Part shown: piece by piece, positions 29,331 through 43,300 of the stretch
Layout of the letters: the number at the start of each line of letters is the position of its first letter
How positions within the stretch are numbered: position 1 is the first letter of the stretch
From: Archivesica marissinica
Lineage: Eukaryota; Mollusca; Bivalvia; Venerida; Vesicomyidae
Assembly: GCA_014843695.1 (NCBI GenBank)
Contig: CM026401.1
Location: 25,729,376-25,793,375, forward strand
Reading direction: 5' to 3'
Length of the DNA stretch: 64,000 bases
Position numbers and translations under genes: made by a program
Notes under the pieces: generated by a model
Told to the model about the DNA's origin: nothing
What the model saw: the letters and a program-made list of their open reading frames with translations, nothing else
The model's database searches: none

Positions 29331-32300
29331 AGGTAGTCTACTCGTCCCTTGTTCTATACATACCGCTATCGTCATTTCAGGTAGTCTACTCGTCCCTTGT
29401 TCTATACATACCGCTATCGTCATTTCAGGTAGTCTACTCGTCCCTTGTTCTATACATACCGCTATCGTCATTTCAGGTAGTCTACTCGTCCCTTGTTCTA
29501 TACATACTGCTATCGTCAATCAATCCAGGTAGTCTACTCGTCCCTTGTTCTATATATACCGGTATCGTCAATCCAGGTAGTCTACTCGTCCCTTGTCCTT
29601 TACATACTGCTATCGTCAATCCAGGTAGTCTACTAGTCCCTTGTTCTATATATACCGGTATCGTCAAGTCAGGTAGTCTACTCGTCCCTTGTTCTATACA
29701 TACTGGTATCGTCATTTCATGTAGTCTACTCGTCCCTTGTTTTATATATACCGGTATCGTCATTTCAGGTAGTCTACTCGTCCCTTGTTCTATGCATACC
29801 GGTACCGTTATTTCAGGTAGTCTACTCGTCCCTTGTTCTATACATACTGCTATCGTCATTTCAGGTAGTCTACTCGTCCCTTGTTCTATACATACTGCTA
29901 TCGTCATTTCAGGTAGTCTACTCGTCCCTTGTTCTATACATACTGCTATCGTCATTTCAGGTAGTCTACTCGTCCCTTGTTTTATACATACCGCTATCGT
30001 CATTTCAGGTAGTCTACTCGTCCCTTGTTTTATACATACTGCTATCGTCAATTCAGGTAGTCTACTCGTCCCTTGTTCTATACATACCGGTATCGTCAAT
30101 TCAGGTAGTCTACTCGTCCCTTGTTTTACATACTGCTATCGTCAATCCAGGTAGTCTACTCGTCCCTTGTTCTATATATACCGGTATCGTCAATTCAGGT
30201 AGTCTACTCGTCCCTTGTTCTATACATACTGGTATCGTCATTTCAGGTAGTCTACTCGTCCCTTGTTCTATACATACCGGTATCGTCATTTCAGGTAGTC
30301 TACTCGTCCCTTGTTCTATGCATACCGGTATCGTTATTTCAGGTAGTCTACTCGTCCCTTGTTCTATGCATAATGGTATCGTCAATTCAGGTAGTCTACT
30401 CGTCCCTTGTTCTATGCATACTGCTATCGTCATGTCAGGTAGTCTATTCGTCCCTTGTTCTATACATACTGCTATCGTCATTTCAGGTAGTCTACTCGTC
30501 CCTTGTTCTATACATACCGCTATCGTCAATTTAGGTAGTCTATTCGTCCCTTGTTTTATACATACTGATATAGTCAATTCAGGTAGTCTACTCGTCCCTT
30601 GTTTTATGCATTCTGATATCGTCAATTCAGGTAGTCTATTCGTCCCTTGTTTTATACATACCGCTATCGTCAATTGAGGTAGTCTACTCGTCCCTTGTTT
30701 TATACATACCGCTATCGTCAATTCAGGTAGTCTACTCGTCCTTGTTCTATACATACCGCTATCGTCAATTCAGGTAGTCTACTCGTCCCTTGTTTATACA
30801 TACTGCTATCGTCAATTCAGGTAGTCTACTCGTCCCTTGTTTTTACATACCGCTATCGTCATTCAGGTAGTCTACTCGTCCCTTGTTTTATGCATACTGC
30901 TATCGTCAATTCAGGTAGTCTACTCGTCCCTTGTTTTATACATACCGCTATCGTCAATTCAGGTAGTCTACTCGTCCCTTGTTTTATACATACTGCTATC
31001 GTCAATTCAGGTAGTCTACTCGTCCCTTGTTCTATACATACCTCTAACGTCAATTCTGGTAGTCTACTCGTCCCTTATTCTATGCATACCGCTGTTGTCA
31101 TTTCAGGTAGTCTACTCGTCCCTTGTTCTATGCATACTGCTATCGTCATGTCAGGTAGTCTACTCGTTCCTTGTTTTATACATACCGCTATCGACAATTC
31201 AGGTAGTCTACTCGTCCCTTGTTTTATGCATACTGATATCGTCAATTCAGGTAGTCTACTCGTCCCTTGTTTTATGAATACTGCTATCATCAATTCAGGT
31301 AGTCTACTCTTCACTTGTTTTATGCATACTGCTATCGTCAATTCAGGTAGTATACTCGTCCCTTGTTTTATACATACTGCTATCATCAATTCAGGTAGTC
31401 TACTCGTCCCTTGTTTTATACATACTGCTATTGTCAATTCAGGTAATCTACTCGTCCCTTGTTCTATACATACTGATATCGTCATTTCAGGTAGTCTACT
31501 CGTCCGTTGTTCTATACATACCGCTATCGTCATTTCAGGTAGTCTACGCGTCCCTTGTTTTATACATACTGCTAACATCAATTCAGGTAATCTACTCGTC
31601 CCTTGTTCTATACATACTGATATCGTCATTTCAGGTAGTCTACTCCTCCGTTGTTCTATACATACCGCTATCGTCATTTCAGGTAATCTACTCGTCCCTT
31701 GTTCTATGCATATTGATATCGTCAATTCAGGTAGTCTACTCGTCCCTTGTTTTATGCATACTGCTATCGTCAATTCAGGTAGTCTACTCGTCACTTGTTT
31801 TATACATACTGATATCGTCAATTCAGGTAGTCTACTCGTCCCTTGTTCTATGCATACTGATATCGTCATTTCAGGTAGTCTACTCGTCCCTTGTTCTATG
31901 CATATTGATATCGTCAATTCAGGTAGTCTACTCGTCCCTTGTTTTATGCATACTGCTATCGTCAATTCAGGTAGTCTACTCGTCACTTGTTTTATACATA
32001 CTGCTATCGTTATTCCAGGTAGTCTACTCGTCCCTTGTTCTATACATACCGCTATCGTCATTTCAGGTAGTCTACTCGTCCCTTGTTCTATTCAAACCGC
32101 TATCGTCATGTCAGGTAGTCTATTCGTCCCTTGTTTTATACATACTGCTATCGTCAATTCAGGTAATCTACTCGTCCCTTGTTTTATGCATACTGCTATC
32201 GTCAATTCAGGTAGTCTACTCGTCCCTTGTTCTATACATACCGCTATCGTCAATTCAGGTAGTCTACTAGTCCCTTGTTTTATACCTACTGCTATCGTCA

Positions 32301-32799
32301 TGTCAGGTAGTCTACTCGTCCCTTGTTTTGTGCATACTGCTATCGTCAATTCAGGTAGTCTACTCGTCCCTTGTTTTATACATACTGCTATCGTCAATTC
32401 AGGTAGTCTACTCGTCACTTGTTTTATACATACTGATATCGTCAATTCAGGTAGTCTACTCGTCCCTTGTTCTATACATACTGATATCGTCATTTCAGTT
32501 AGTCTACTCGTCCCTTGTTCTATGCATACCGCTATCGTCATTTCAGGTAGTCTACTCGTCCCTTGTTTTATACATACTGCTATCGTCAATTCAGGTAGTC
32601 TACTCGTCCCTTGTTTTATACATACTGCTATCGTCAATTCAGGTAGTCTACTCGTCCCTTGTTTTATACATACTGCTATCGTCAATTCAGGTAGTCTACT
32701 CGTCCCTTGTTTTATACATACTGCTATCGTCAATTCAGGTAGTCTACTCGTCCCTTGTTCTATACATACCGCTATCGTCAATTCAGGTAGTCTACTCGT

Positions 32800-32875
32800 C
32801 CCTTGTTTTTGTTTTTTGTCATTCAGGTAGTCTACTCGTCCCTTGTTTTATACATATGTATCGTCATTTCAGGTA
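32800..32875. other. Irregular T-rich interruption of the 48-bp array
   Basis: Part of a unit is replaced by a T-rich run reading TTGTTTTTGTTTTTTGTC, and the next unit has a shortened ATACATATGTATCG. A similar T/G-rich interruption, TTTTTGTTGTTTGG, is at about 41668-41695. Both follow CTCGTCCCTTG, which suggests the same slippage-prone position. Confidence 0.6.
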
Positions 32876-34564
32876 GTCTACTCGTCCCTTGTTCTATGCA
32901 TACCGCTATCGTCAATTCAGGTAGTCTACTCGTCCCTTGTTCTATATATACCGCTATCGTCAATTCAGGTAGTCTACTCGTCCCTTGTTCTATGCATACT
33001 GCTATCGTCAATTCAGGTAGTCTACTCGTCCCTTGTTTTATGCATACTGCTATCGTCAATTCAGGTAGTCTACTCGTCCCTTGTTCTATACATACCGCTA
33101 TCGTCAATTCAGGTAGTCTACTCGTCCCTTGTTCTATACATACTGCTATCGTCAATTCAGGTAGTCTACTCGTCCCTTGTTTTATACATACTGCTATCGT
33201 CAATTCAGGTAGTCTACTCGTCCCTTGTTTTATACATACTGCTATCGTCAATTCAGGTAGTCTACTCGTCCCTTGTTTTATGCATACTGCTATCGTCAAT
33301 TCAGGTAGTCTACTCGTCCCTTGTTCTATACATACCGCTATCGTCAATTCAGGTAGTCTACTCGTCCCTTGTTTTATGCATACTGATATCGTCAATTCAG
33401 GTAGTCTACTCGTCCCTTGTTTTATACATACTGCTATCGTCAATTCAGGTAGTCTACTCGTCCCTTGTTTTATACATACTGCTATCGTCATTTCAGGTAG
33501 TCTACTCGTCCCTTGTTTTATACATACTGCTATCGTCAATTCAGGTAGTCTACTCGTCCCTTGTTTTATACATACTGCTATCGTCAATTCAGGTAGTCTA
33601 CTCGTCCCTTGTTTTATACATACTGCTATCGTCAATTCAGGTAGTCTACTCGTCCCTTGTTCTATACATACTGCTATCGTCATTTCAGGTAGCTATCGTC
33701 CTTGTTCTATACATACCGCTATCGTCATTTCAGGTAGTCTACTCGTCCCTTGTTTTATTCATACTGCTATCGTCATTTCAGGTAGTCTACTCGTCCCTTG
33801 TTTTATGCATACCGTTATCATCAATTCAGGTAGTCTACTCGTCCCTTGTTTTATGCATACTGATATCGTCAATTCAGGTAGTCTACTCGTCCCTTGTTTT
33901 ATACATACCGCTATCGTCAATTCAGGTAGTCTACTCGTCCCTTGTTTTATACATACTGCTATCGTCAATTCAGGTAGTCTACTCGTCCCTTGTTCTATAC
34001 ATACCGCTATCGTCAATTCAGGTAGTCTACTCGTCCCTTGTTTTATACATACCGCTATCGTCAATTCAGGTAGTCTACTCGTCCCTTGTTTTATACATAC
34101 CGCTATCGTCAATTCAGGTAGTCTACTCGTCCCTTGTTCTATACATACTGCTATCGTCAATTCAGGTAGTCTACTCGTCCCTTGTTTTATACATACTGCT
34201 ATCGTCAATTCAGGTAGTCTACTCGTCCCTTGTTTTATACATACTGCTATCGTCAATTCAGGTAGTCTACTCGTCCCTTGTTCTATACATACTGCTATCG
34301 TCAATTCAGGTAGTCTACTCGTCCCTTGTTCTATACATACCGCTATCGTCATTTCAGGTAGTCTACTCGTCCCTTGTTCTATACATACCGCTATCGTCAA
34401 TTCAGGTAGTCTACTCGTCCCTTGTTTATACATACCGCTATCGTCAATTCAGGTAGTCTACTCGTCCCTTGTTTTATACATACTGCTATCGTCAGTTCAG
34501 GTAGTCTACTCGTCCTTTTCTATACATACCGCTATCGTCATTCAGGTAGTCTACTCGTCCCTTG

Positions 34565-35135
34565 TTCTATACATACCGCTATCGTCAATTCAGGTAGTCT
34601 ACTCGTCCCTTGTTTTATACACACCGCTATCGTCAATTCAGGTAGACTACTCGTCCCTTGTTTTATACATACTGCTATCGTCTGTTCAGGTAGTCTACTC
34701 GTCTGTTATTCTATGCATACCGCTATTGTCATTTCAGGTAGTCTACTCGTCCCTTGTTCTATACATATCGCTATCGTCAATTCAGGTAGTCTACTCGTCC
34801 CTTGTTTTATACACACCGCTATCGTCAATTCAGGTAGACTACTCGTCCCTTGTTTTATACATACTGCTATCGTCTGTTCAGGTAGTCTACTCGTCTGTTA
34901 TTCTATGCATACCGCTATTGTCATTTCAGGTAGTCTACTCGTCCCTTGTTCTATACATATCGCTATCGTCAATTCAGGTAGTCTACTCGTCCCTTGTTTT
35001 ATACACACCGCTATCGTCAATTCAGGTAGACTACTCGTCCCTTGTTTTATACATACTGCTATCGTCTGTTCAGGTAGTCTACTCGTCTCTTATTCTATGC
35101 ATACCGCTATTGTCATTTCAGGTAGTCTACTAGTC
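34565..35135. repeat. 192-bp (four-unit) higher-order repeat, three copies
   Basis: Four distinct 48-bp units occur in fixed order three times. They are marked by CATATCGCTATCG, ATACACACCGCTATCG with GGTAGACTACTCG, CGTCTGTTCAGG, and TTATTCTATGCATACC with GCTATTGTC. Copies start near 34569, 34759 and 34951. A related single run without the CATATCG change is at about 37490-37660. This is a young local amplification, because the copies are nearly identical. Confidence 0.85.
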
Positions 35136-38100
35136 ACTTGTTTTATACATACCGCTATCGTCAATTCAGGTAGTCTACTCGTCCCTTGTTCTATACATAC
35201 CGCTATCGTCAATTCAGGTAGTCTACTCGTCCCTTGTTCTATACATACCGCTATCGTCAATTAAGGTAGTCTACTCGTCCCTTGTTCTATACCTACCGCT
35301 ATCGTCAATTCAGGTAGTCTACTCGTCCCTTGTTCTATACATACCGCTATCGTCAATTCAGGTAGTCTACTCGTCCCTTGTTCTATACATACCGCTATCG
35401 ACAATTTAGGTAGTCTACTCGTCCCTTGTTCTATACATACCGCTATCGTCAATTCAGGTATTCTACTCGTCCCTTGTTATAGGCATAATGCTATCGTCAA
35501 TTAAGGTAATCTACTCGTCCCTTGTTCTGTTCATACTGCTATCGTCAATTCAGGTAGTCTACTCGTCCCTTGTTCTATGCATACTGATATGGTCAATTCA
35601 GGTAGTCTACTCGTCCCTTGTTTTATGTATACTGCTATCGTCAATTCAGGTAGTCTACTCGTCCCTTGGTTTATACATAGTGCTATCGTCAATTCAGGTA
35701 GTCTACTCGTCCCTTGTTTTATACATACTGCTATCGTCAATTCAGGTAGTCTACTCGTCCCTTGTTTTATACATACTGCTATCGTTAATTCAAGTAGTCT
35801 ACTCGTCACTTGTTTTATACATACTGCTATCGTCAATTCAGGTAGTCTACTCGTCCCTTGTTTTATACATACTGCTATCGTCAATTCAGGTAGTCTACTC
35901 GTCCCTTGTTTTATACATACTGCTATCGTCAATACAGGTAGTCTACTCGTCCCTTGTTCTATACATACCGCTATCGTCAATTCAGGTAGTCTACTCGTCC
36001 CTTGTTTTATACATACCGCTATCGTTAATTCAGGTAGTCTACTCGTCCCTTGTTCTATACATACCGCTATCGTCAATTCAGGTAGTCTTCTCGTCCCTTG
36101 TTCTATGCATACCGCTATTGTCATGTCAGGTAGTCTACTCGTCCCTTGTTTTATACATACCGCTATCGTCAATTCAGGTAGTCTACTCGTCCCTTGTTTT
36201 ATGCATACTGATATCGTCAATTAGGTAGTCTATTCGTCCCTTGTTTTATACATACTGATATAGTAAATTCAGGTAGTCTACTCGTCCCTTGTTTTATGCA
36301 TACTGATATCGTTAATTGAGGTAGTCTACTCGTCCCTTTTTTATACATACTGCTATCGTCAATTCAGGTAGTCTACTCGTCCCTTGTTCTATGCATACCG
36401 CTATCGTCAATTCAGGTAGTCTACTCGTCCCTTGTTTTATACATACTGCTATCGTTAATTCAGGTAGTCTACTCGTCCCTTGTTTTATACATACTGCTAT
36501 CGTCAACAATTCAGGTAGTCTACTCGTCCCTTGTTTTATACATACTGCTATCGTCAATTCAGGTAGTCTACTCGTCCCTTGTTTTATACATACTGCTATC
36601 GTCAATTCAGGTAGTCTACTAGTCCTTTGTTCTATACATACCGATATCGTCATTTCAGGTAATCTACTCGTCCGTTGTTCTATACATACCGCTATCGTCA
36701 TTTCAGGTAGTCTACTCGTCCCTTGTTCTATGCATACCGCTATCGTCATATCTGGTAGTCTACTAGTCCCTTGTTTTATACATACCGCTATCGTCAATTC
36801 AGGTAGTCTACTCGTCCCTTGTTTAATGCATACTGATATCGTCAATTCAGGTAGTCTACTCGTCCCTAGTTTTATGCATACTGATGTCGTCAATTCAGGT
36901 AGTCTATTCGTCCCTTGTTTTATACATACCGCTATCGTCAATTCAGGTAGTCTACTCGTCCCTTGTTTTATACATACTGCTATAGTCAGTTCAGGTAGTC
37001 TACTCGTCCCTTGTTTTATACATACCGCTATAGTCAGTTCAGGTAGTCTACTCGTCCCTTGTTCTATACATACTGCTATCGTCAATTCAGGTAGTCTACT
37101 CGTCCCTTGTTTTATACATACTGCTATCGCCATTTCAGGTAGTCTACTCGTCCCTTGTTTTATACATACTGCTATCGTCATTTCAGGTAGTCTACTCGTC
37201 CCTTGTTTTATACATACCGCTATCGTCAATTCAGGTAGTATACTCGTCCCTTGTTCTATACATACCGCTATCGTCAATTCAGGTAGTCTACTCGTCCCTT
37301 GTTCTATACATACCGCTATCGTCAATTCAGGTAGTCTACTCGTCCCTTGTTTTATTCATACCGCTATCGTCAATTCAGGTAGTCTACTCGTCCCTTGTTT
37401 TATACATACTGCTATCGTCAGTTCAGGTAGTCTACTCGTCTCTTATTCTATGCATACCGCTATTGTCATTTCAGGTAGTCTACTCGTCCCTTGTTCTATA
37501 CATACCGCTATCGTCAATTCAGGTAGTCTACTCGTCCCTTGTTTTATACACACCGCTATCGTCAATTCAGGTAGACTACTCGTCCCTTGTTTTATACATA
37601 CTGCTATCGTCTGTTCAGGTAGTCTACTCGTCCCTTGTTCTATGCATACCGCTATCGTCATTTCAGGTAGTCTACTCGTCCCTTGTTCTATGCATACCGC
37701 TATCGTCATTTCAGGTAGTCTACTCGTCCCTTGTTTTATACATACCGCTATCGTCAATTCAGGTAGTCTACTCGTCCCTTGTTGTATGCATACTGATATC
37801 GTCAATTCAGGTAGTCTACTCGTCCCTTGTTCTATACATACCGCTATCGTCAATTCAGGTAGTCTACTCGTCCCTTGTTCTATACATACCGCTATCGTCA
37901 ATTCAGGTAGTCTACTCGTCCCTTGTTTTATACATACTGCTATCGTCAATTCAGGTAGTCTACTCGTCCCTTGTTTTATACATACTGCTATCGTCAATTC
38001 AGGTAGTCTACTCGTCCCTTGTTCTATGCATACTGCTATCGTCATTTCAGGTAGTCTACTCGTCCCTTGTTCTATGCATACCGCTATCGTCATTTCAGGT

Positions 38101-38409
38101 AGTCTACTCGTCCCTTGTTTTATACATACCGCTATCGTCAATTCAGGTAGTCTACTCGTCCCTTGTTTTATGCATACTGCTATCGTCAATTCAGGTAGTC
38201 TACTCGTCCCTTGTTTTATGCATACTGCTATCGTCAATTCAGGTAGTCTACTCGTCCCTTGTTTTATACATACTGCTATCGTCAATTCAGGTAGTCTACT
38301 CGTCCCTTGTTCTATACATACCGCTATCGTCATTTCAGGTAGTCTACTCGTCCCTTGTTCTATGCATACTGCTATCGTCAATTCAGGTAGTCTACTCGTC
38401 CCTTGTTTT

Positions 38410-40320
38410 ATGCATACTGCTATCGTCAATTCAGGTAGTCTACTCGTCCCTTGTTTTATACATACTGCTATCGTCAATTCAGGTAGTCTACTCGTCCCTT
38501 GTTTTATGCATACTGCTATCGTCAATTCAGGTAGTCTACTCGTCCCTTGTTCTATACATACCTCTAACGTCAATTCTGGTAGTCTACTCGTCCCTTATTC
38601 TATGCATACCGCTGTTGTCATTTCAGGTAGTCTACTCGTCCCTTGTTCTATGCATACTGCTATCGTCATGTCAGGTAGTCTACTCGTTCCTTGTTTTATA
38701 CATACCGCTATCGACAATTCAGGTAGTCTACTCGTCCCTTGTTTTATGCATACTGATATCGTCAATTCAGGTAGTCTACTCGTCCCTTGTTTTATGAATA
38801 CTGCTATCATCAATTCAGGTAGTCTACTCTTCACTTGTTTTATGCATACTGCTATCGTCAATTCAGGTAGTATACTCGTCCCTTGTTTTATACATACTGC
38901 TATCATCAATTCAGGTAGTCTACTCGTCCCTTGTTTTATACATACTGCTATTGTCAATTCAGGTAATCTACTCGTCCCTTGTTCTATACATACTGATATC
39001 GTCATTTCAGGTAGTCTACTCGTCCGTTGTTCTATACATACCGCTATCGTCATTTCAGGTAGTCTACGCGTCCCTTGTTTTATACATACTGCTAACATCA
39101 ATTCAGGTAATCTACTCGTCCCTTGTTCTATACATACTGATATCGTCATTTCAGGTAGTCTACTCCTCCGTTGTTCTATACATACCGCTATCGTCATTTC
39201 AGGTAATCTACTCGTCCCTTGTTCTATGCATATTGATATCGTCAATTCAGGTAGTCTACTCGTCCCTTGTTTTATGCATACTGCTATCGTCAATTCAGGT
39301 AGTCTACTCGTCACTTGTTTTATACATACTGATATCGTCAATTCAGGTAGTCTACTCGTCCCTTGTTCTATGCATACTGATATCGTCATTTCAGGTAGTC
39401 TACTCGTCCCTTGTTCTATGCATATTGATATCGTCAATTCAGGTAGTCTACTCGTCCCTTGTTTTATGCATACTGCTATCGTCAATTCAGGTAGTCTACT
39501 CGTCACTTGTTTTATACATACTGCTATCGTTATTCCAGGTAGTCTACTCGTCCCTTGTTCTATACATACCGCTATCGTCATTTCAGGTAGTCTACTCGTC
39601 CCTTGTTCTATTCAAACCGCTATCGTCATGTCAGGTAGTCTATTCGTCCCTTGTTTTATACATACTGCTATCGTCAATTCAGGTAATCTACTCGTCCCTT
39701 GTTTTATGCATACTGCTATCGTCAACTCAGGTAGTCTACTCGTCCCTTGTTCTATACATACCGCTAACGTCAATTCAGGTAGTCTACTAGTCCCTTGTTT
39801 TATACCTACTGCTATCGTCATGTCAGGTAGTCTACTCGTCCCATGTTTTGTGCATACTGCTAACGTCAATTCAGGTAGTCTACTCGTCCCTTGTTTTATA
39901 CAAACTGCTATCGTCAATTCAGGTAGTCTACTCGTCACTTGTTTTATACATACTGATATCGTCAATTCAGGTAGTCTACTCGTCCCTTGTTCTATACATA
40001 CTGATATCGTCATTTCAGTTAGTCTACTCGTCCCTTGTTCTATGCATACCGCTATCGTCATTTCAGGTAGTCTACTCGTCCCTTGTTTTATACATACTGC
40101 TATCATCAATTCAGGTAGTCTACTCGTCCCTTGTTTTATACATACTGCTATCGTCAATTCAGGTAGTCTACTCGTCCCTTGTTTTATACATACTGCTATC
40201 GTCAATTCAGGTAGTCTACTCGTCCCTTGTTCTATACATACTGATATCGTCATTTCAGGTAGTCTACTCGTCCCTTGTTCTATACATACCGCTATCGTCA
40301 TTTCAGGTAGTCTACTCGTC
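38410..40320. repeat. Duplicate of the 1.9-kb segment 30890-32800 within the 48-bp array
   Basis: About forty consecutive 48-bp units match in order at an offset of 7520 bp. Shared rare variants include ACCTCTAACGTCAATTCTGG, CTCTTCACTTG, TCTACGCGTCC, CTCCTCCGTTG, ATTCAAACCGC and TTTTATACCTACTGC. Differences are few: several units read GCTAACGTC here where the other copy has GCTATCGTC. The copies are separated by about 5.6 kb of other 48-bp units, so this is not a simple adjacent duplication. Confidence 0.85.
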
Positions 40321-43300
40321 CTTTGTTTTATTCATACTGCTATCGTCATTTCAGGTAGTCTACTCGTCCCTTGTTCTATGCAAACCGCTATCGTCATGTC
40401 AGGTAGTCTACTCGTCCCTTGTTTTATACATACCGTTATCGTCAATTCAGGTAGTCTACTCGTCCCTTGTTTTATGCATACTGATATCGTCAATTCAGGT
40501 AGTCTATTCGTCCCTTGTTTTATACATACTGATATCGTCAATTCAGGTAGTTACTCGTCCCTTGTTTTATACATACCGCTATCGTCAATTCAGGTAGTCT
40601 ACTCGTCCCTTGTTTTATACATACCGCTATGGTCAATTCAGGTAGTCTACTCGTCCCTTGTTCTATACATACCGCTATCGTCAATTCAGGTAGTCTACTC
40701 GTCCCTTGTTCTATACATACCGCTATCGTCACTTCAGGTAGTCTACTCGTCCCTTGTTCTATGCATACTGATATCGTCAATTCAGGTAGTCTACTCGTCC
40801 CTTGTTTTATGCATACTGCTATCGTCAATTCAGGTAGTCTACTCGTCCCTTATTCTATACATACCGCTATCGTCAATTCAGGTAGTCTACTCGTCCCTTG
40901 TTTTATGCATACTGCTAACGTCAATTCAGGTAGTCTACTCGTCCCTTGTTTTATACATACTGCTATCGTCAATTCAGGTAGTCTACTCGTCACTTGTTTT
41001 ATACATACTGATATCGTCAATTCAGGTAGTCTACTCGTCCCTTGTTCTATACATACTGATATCGTCATTTCAGGTAGTCTACTCGTCCGTTGTTCTATGC
41101 ATACCGCTATCGTCATTTCAGGTAGTCTACTCGTCCCTTGTTTTATACATACTGCTATCGTCATTCAGGTAGTCTACTCGTCCCTTGTTTTATACATACT
41201 GCTATCGTCAATTCAGGTAGTCTACTCGTCCCTTGTTTTATACATACTGATATCGTCAATTCAGGTAGTCTACTCGTCCCTTGTTCTATACATACCGCTA
41301 TCGTCATTTCAGGTAGTCTACTCGTCCCTTGTTCTATACATACTGCTATCGTCATTTCAGGTAGTCTACTCGTCCCTTGTTTTATACATACTGCTATCGT
41401 CAATTCAGGTAGTCTACTCGTCCCTTGTTTTATACATACTGCTATCGTCAATTCAGGTAGTCTACTCGTCCCTTGTTTTATACATACCGCTATCGTCAAT
41501 TCAGGTAGTCTACTCGTCCCTTGTTCTATACATACTGCTATCGTCATTTCAGGTAGTCTACTCGTCCCTTGTTTTATACATACTGCTATCGTCAATTCAG
41601 GTAGTCTACTCGTCCCTTGTTTTATACATACTGATATCGTCAGTTCAGGTAGTCTACTCGTCCCTTGTTTTTGTTGTTTGGTGTGTTTGTTTTATACATA
41701 CTGCTATCGTCAATTCAGGTAGTCTACTCGACCCTTGTTTTATACATAATGATATCGTCAGTTCAGGTAGTCTACTCGTCTCTTGTTTTATACATACTGC
41801 TATCGTCATTTCAGGTAGTCTACTCGTCCCTTGTTCTATACATACCGCTATCGTCATTTCAGGTAGTCTACTCGTCCCTTGTTCTATACATACCGCTATC
41901 GTCAATTCAGGTAGTCTACTCGTCCCTTGTTTTATACATACTGCTATCGTCAATTCAGGTAGTCTACTCGTCCCTTGTTCTATGCATACTGCTATCGTCA
42001 ATTCAGGTAGTCTACTCGTCCCTTGTTCTATACATACTGCTATCGTCATTTCAGGTAGTCTACTCGTCCCTTGTTTTATACATACTGCTATCGTCAATTC
42101 AGTTAGTCTACTCGTCCATTGTTTTATACATACCGCTATCGTCATTTCAGGTAGTCTACTTGTCCCTTGTTTTATACATACTGCTATCGTCATTTCAGAT
42201 AGTCTACTCGCCCTTGTTTTAATATACTGTATCGTCAGTTCAGGTAGTCTACTCGTCCCTTGTTCTATACATACCGCTATCGTCAATTCAGGTAGTCTAA
42301 TCGTCCCTTGTTCTATGCATACCGCTATCGTCAATTCAGGTAGTCTACTCGTCCCTTGTTTTATACATACTGCTATCGTCAATTCAGGTAGTCTACTCGT
42401 CCCTTGTTTTATACATACTGCTATCGTCAATTCAGGTAGTCTACTCGTCCCTTGTTTTATACATACCGCTATCGTCAATTCAGGTAGTCTACTCGTCCCT
42501 TGTTTTATACATACTGCTATCGTCAATTCAGGTAGTCTACTCGTCCATTGTTTTATACATACCGCTATCGTCATTTCAGGTAGTCTATTTGTCCCTTGTT
42601 TTATACATACTGCTATCGTCAATTCAGGTAGTCTACTCGTCCCTTGTTTTAAACATACTGATATCGTCAGTTCAGGTAGTCTACTCGTCCCTTGTTTTAT
42701 ACATACTGCTATCGTCAATTCAGGTAGTCTACTCGTCCCTTGTTCTATACATACCGCTATCGTCATTTCAGGTAGTCTACTCGTCCCTTGTTCTATGCAT
42801 ACTGCTATCGTCATTTCAGGTAGTCTACTCGTCCCTTGTTTTATACATACCGCTATCGTCATTTCAGGTAGTCTACTCGTCCCTTGTTTTATGCATACTG
42901 GTATCGTCATTTCAGGTAGTCTACTCGTCCCTTGTTTTATACATACTGCTATCGTCATTCAGGTAGTCTACTTGTCCCTTTTTTTATACATACTGCTATC
43001 GTCAATTCAGGTAGTCTACTTGTCCTTTGTTTTATACATACTGCTATCGTCAATTCGGTAGTCTACTCGTCCCTTGTTTTATACATACTGCTATCGTCAA
43101 TTCAGTTAGTCTACTTGTCGTTTGTTTTATACATACTGCTATCGTCAATTCAGGTAGTCTACTCGTCCCTTGTTTTATGCATACTGATATCGTCAATTCA
43201 GGTAGTCTACTCGTCCCTTGTTTTATACATACTGCTATGGTCAATTCAGGTAGTCTACTCGTCCCTTGTTTTATACATACTGATATCGTCAGTTCAGGTA

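Noticed and set aside
36391..41172. A 1593-codon open frame of a 16-residue repeat in the 48-bp array
   Set aside because: Another plus frame and one minus frame are also open over long parts of the same DNA. Indels switch frames freely, and variants are not biased to synonymous positions.
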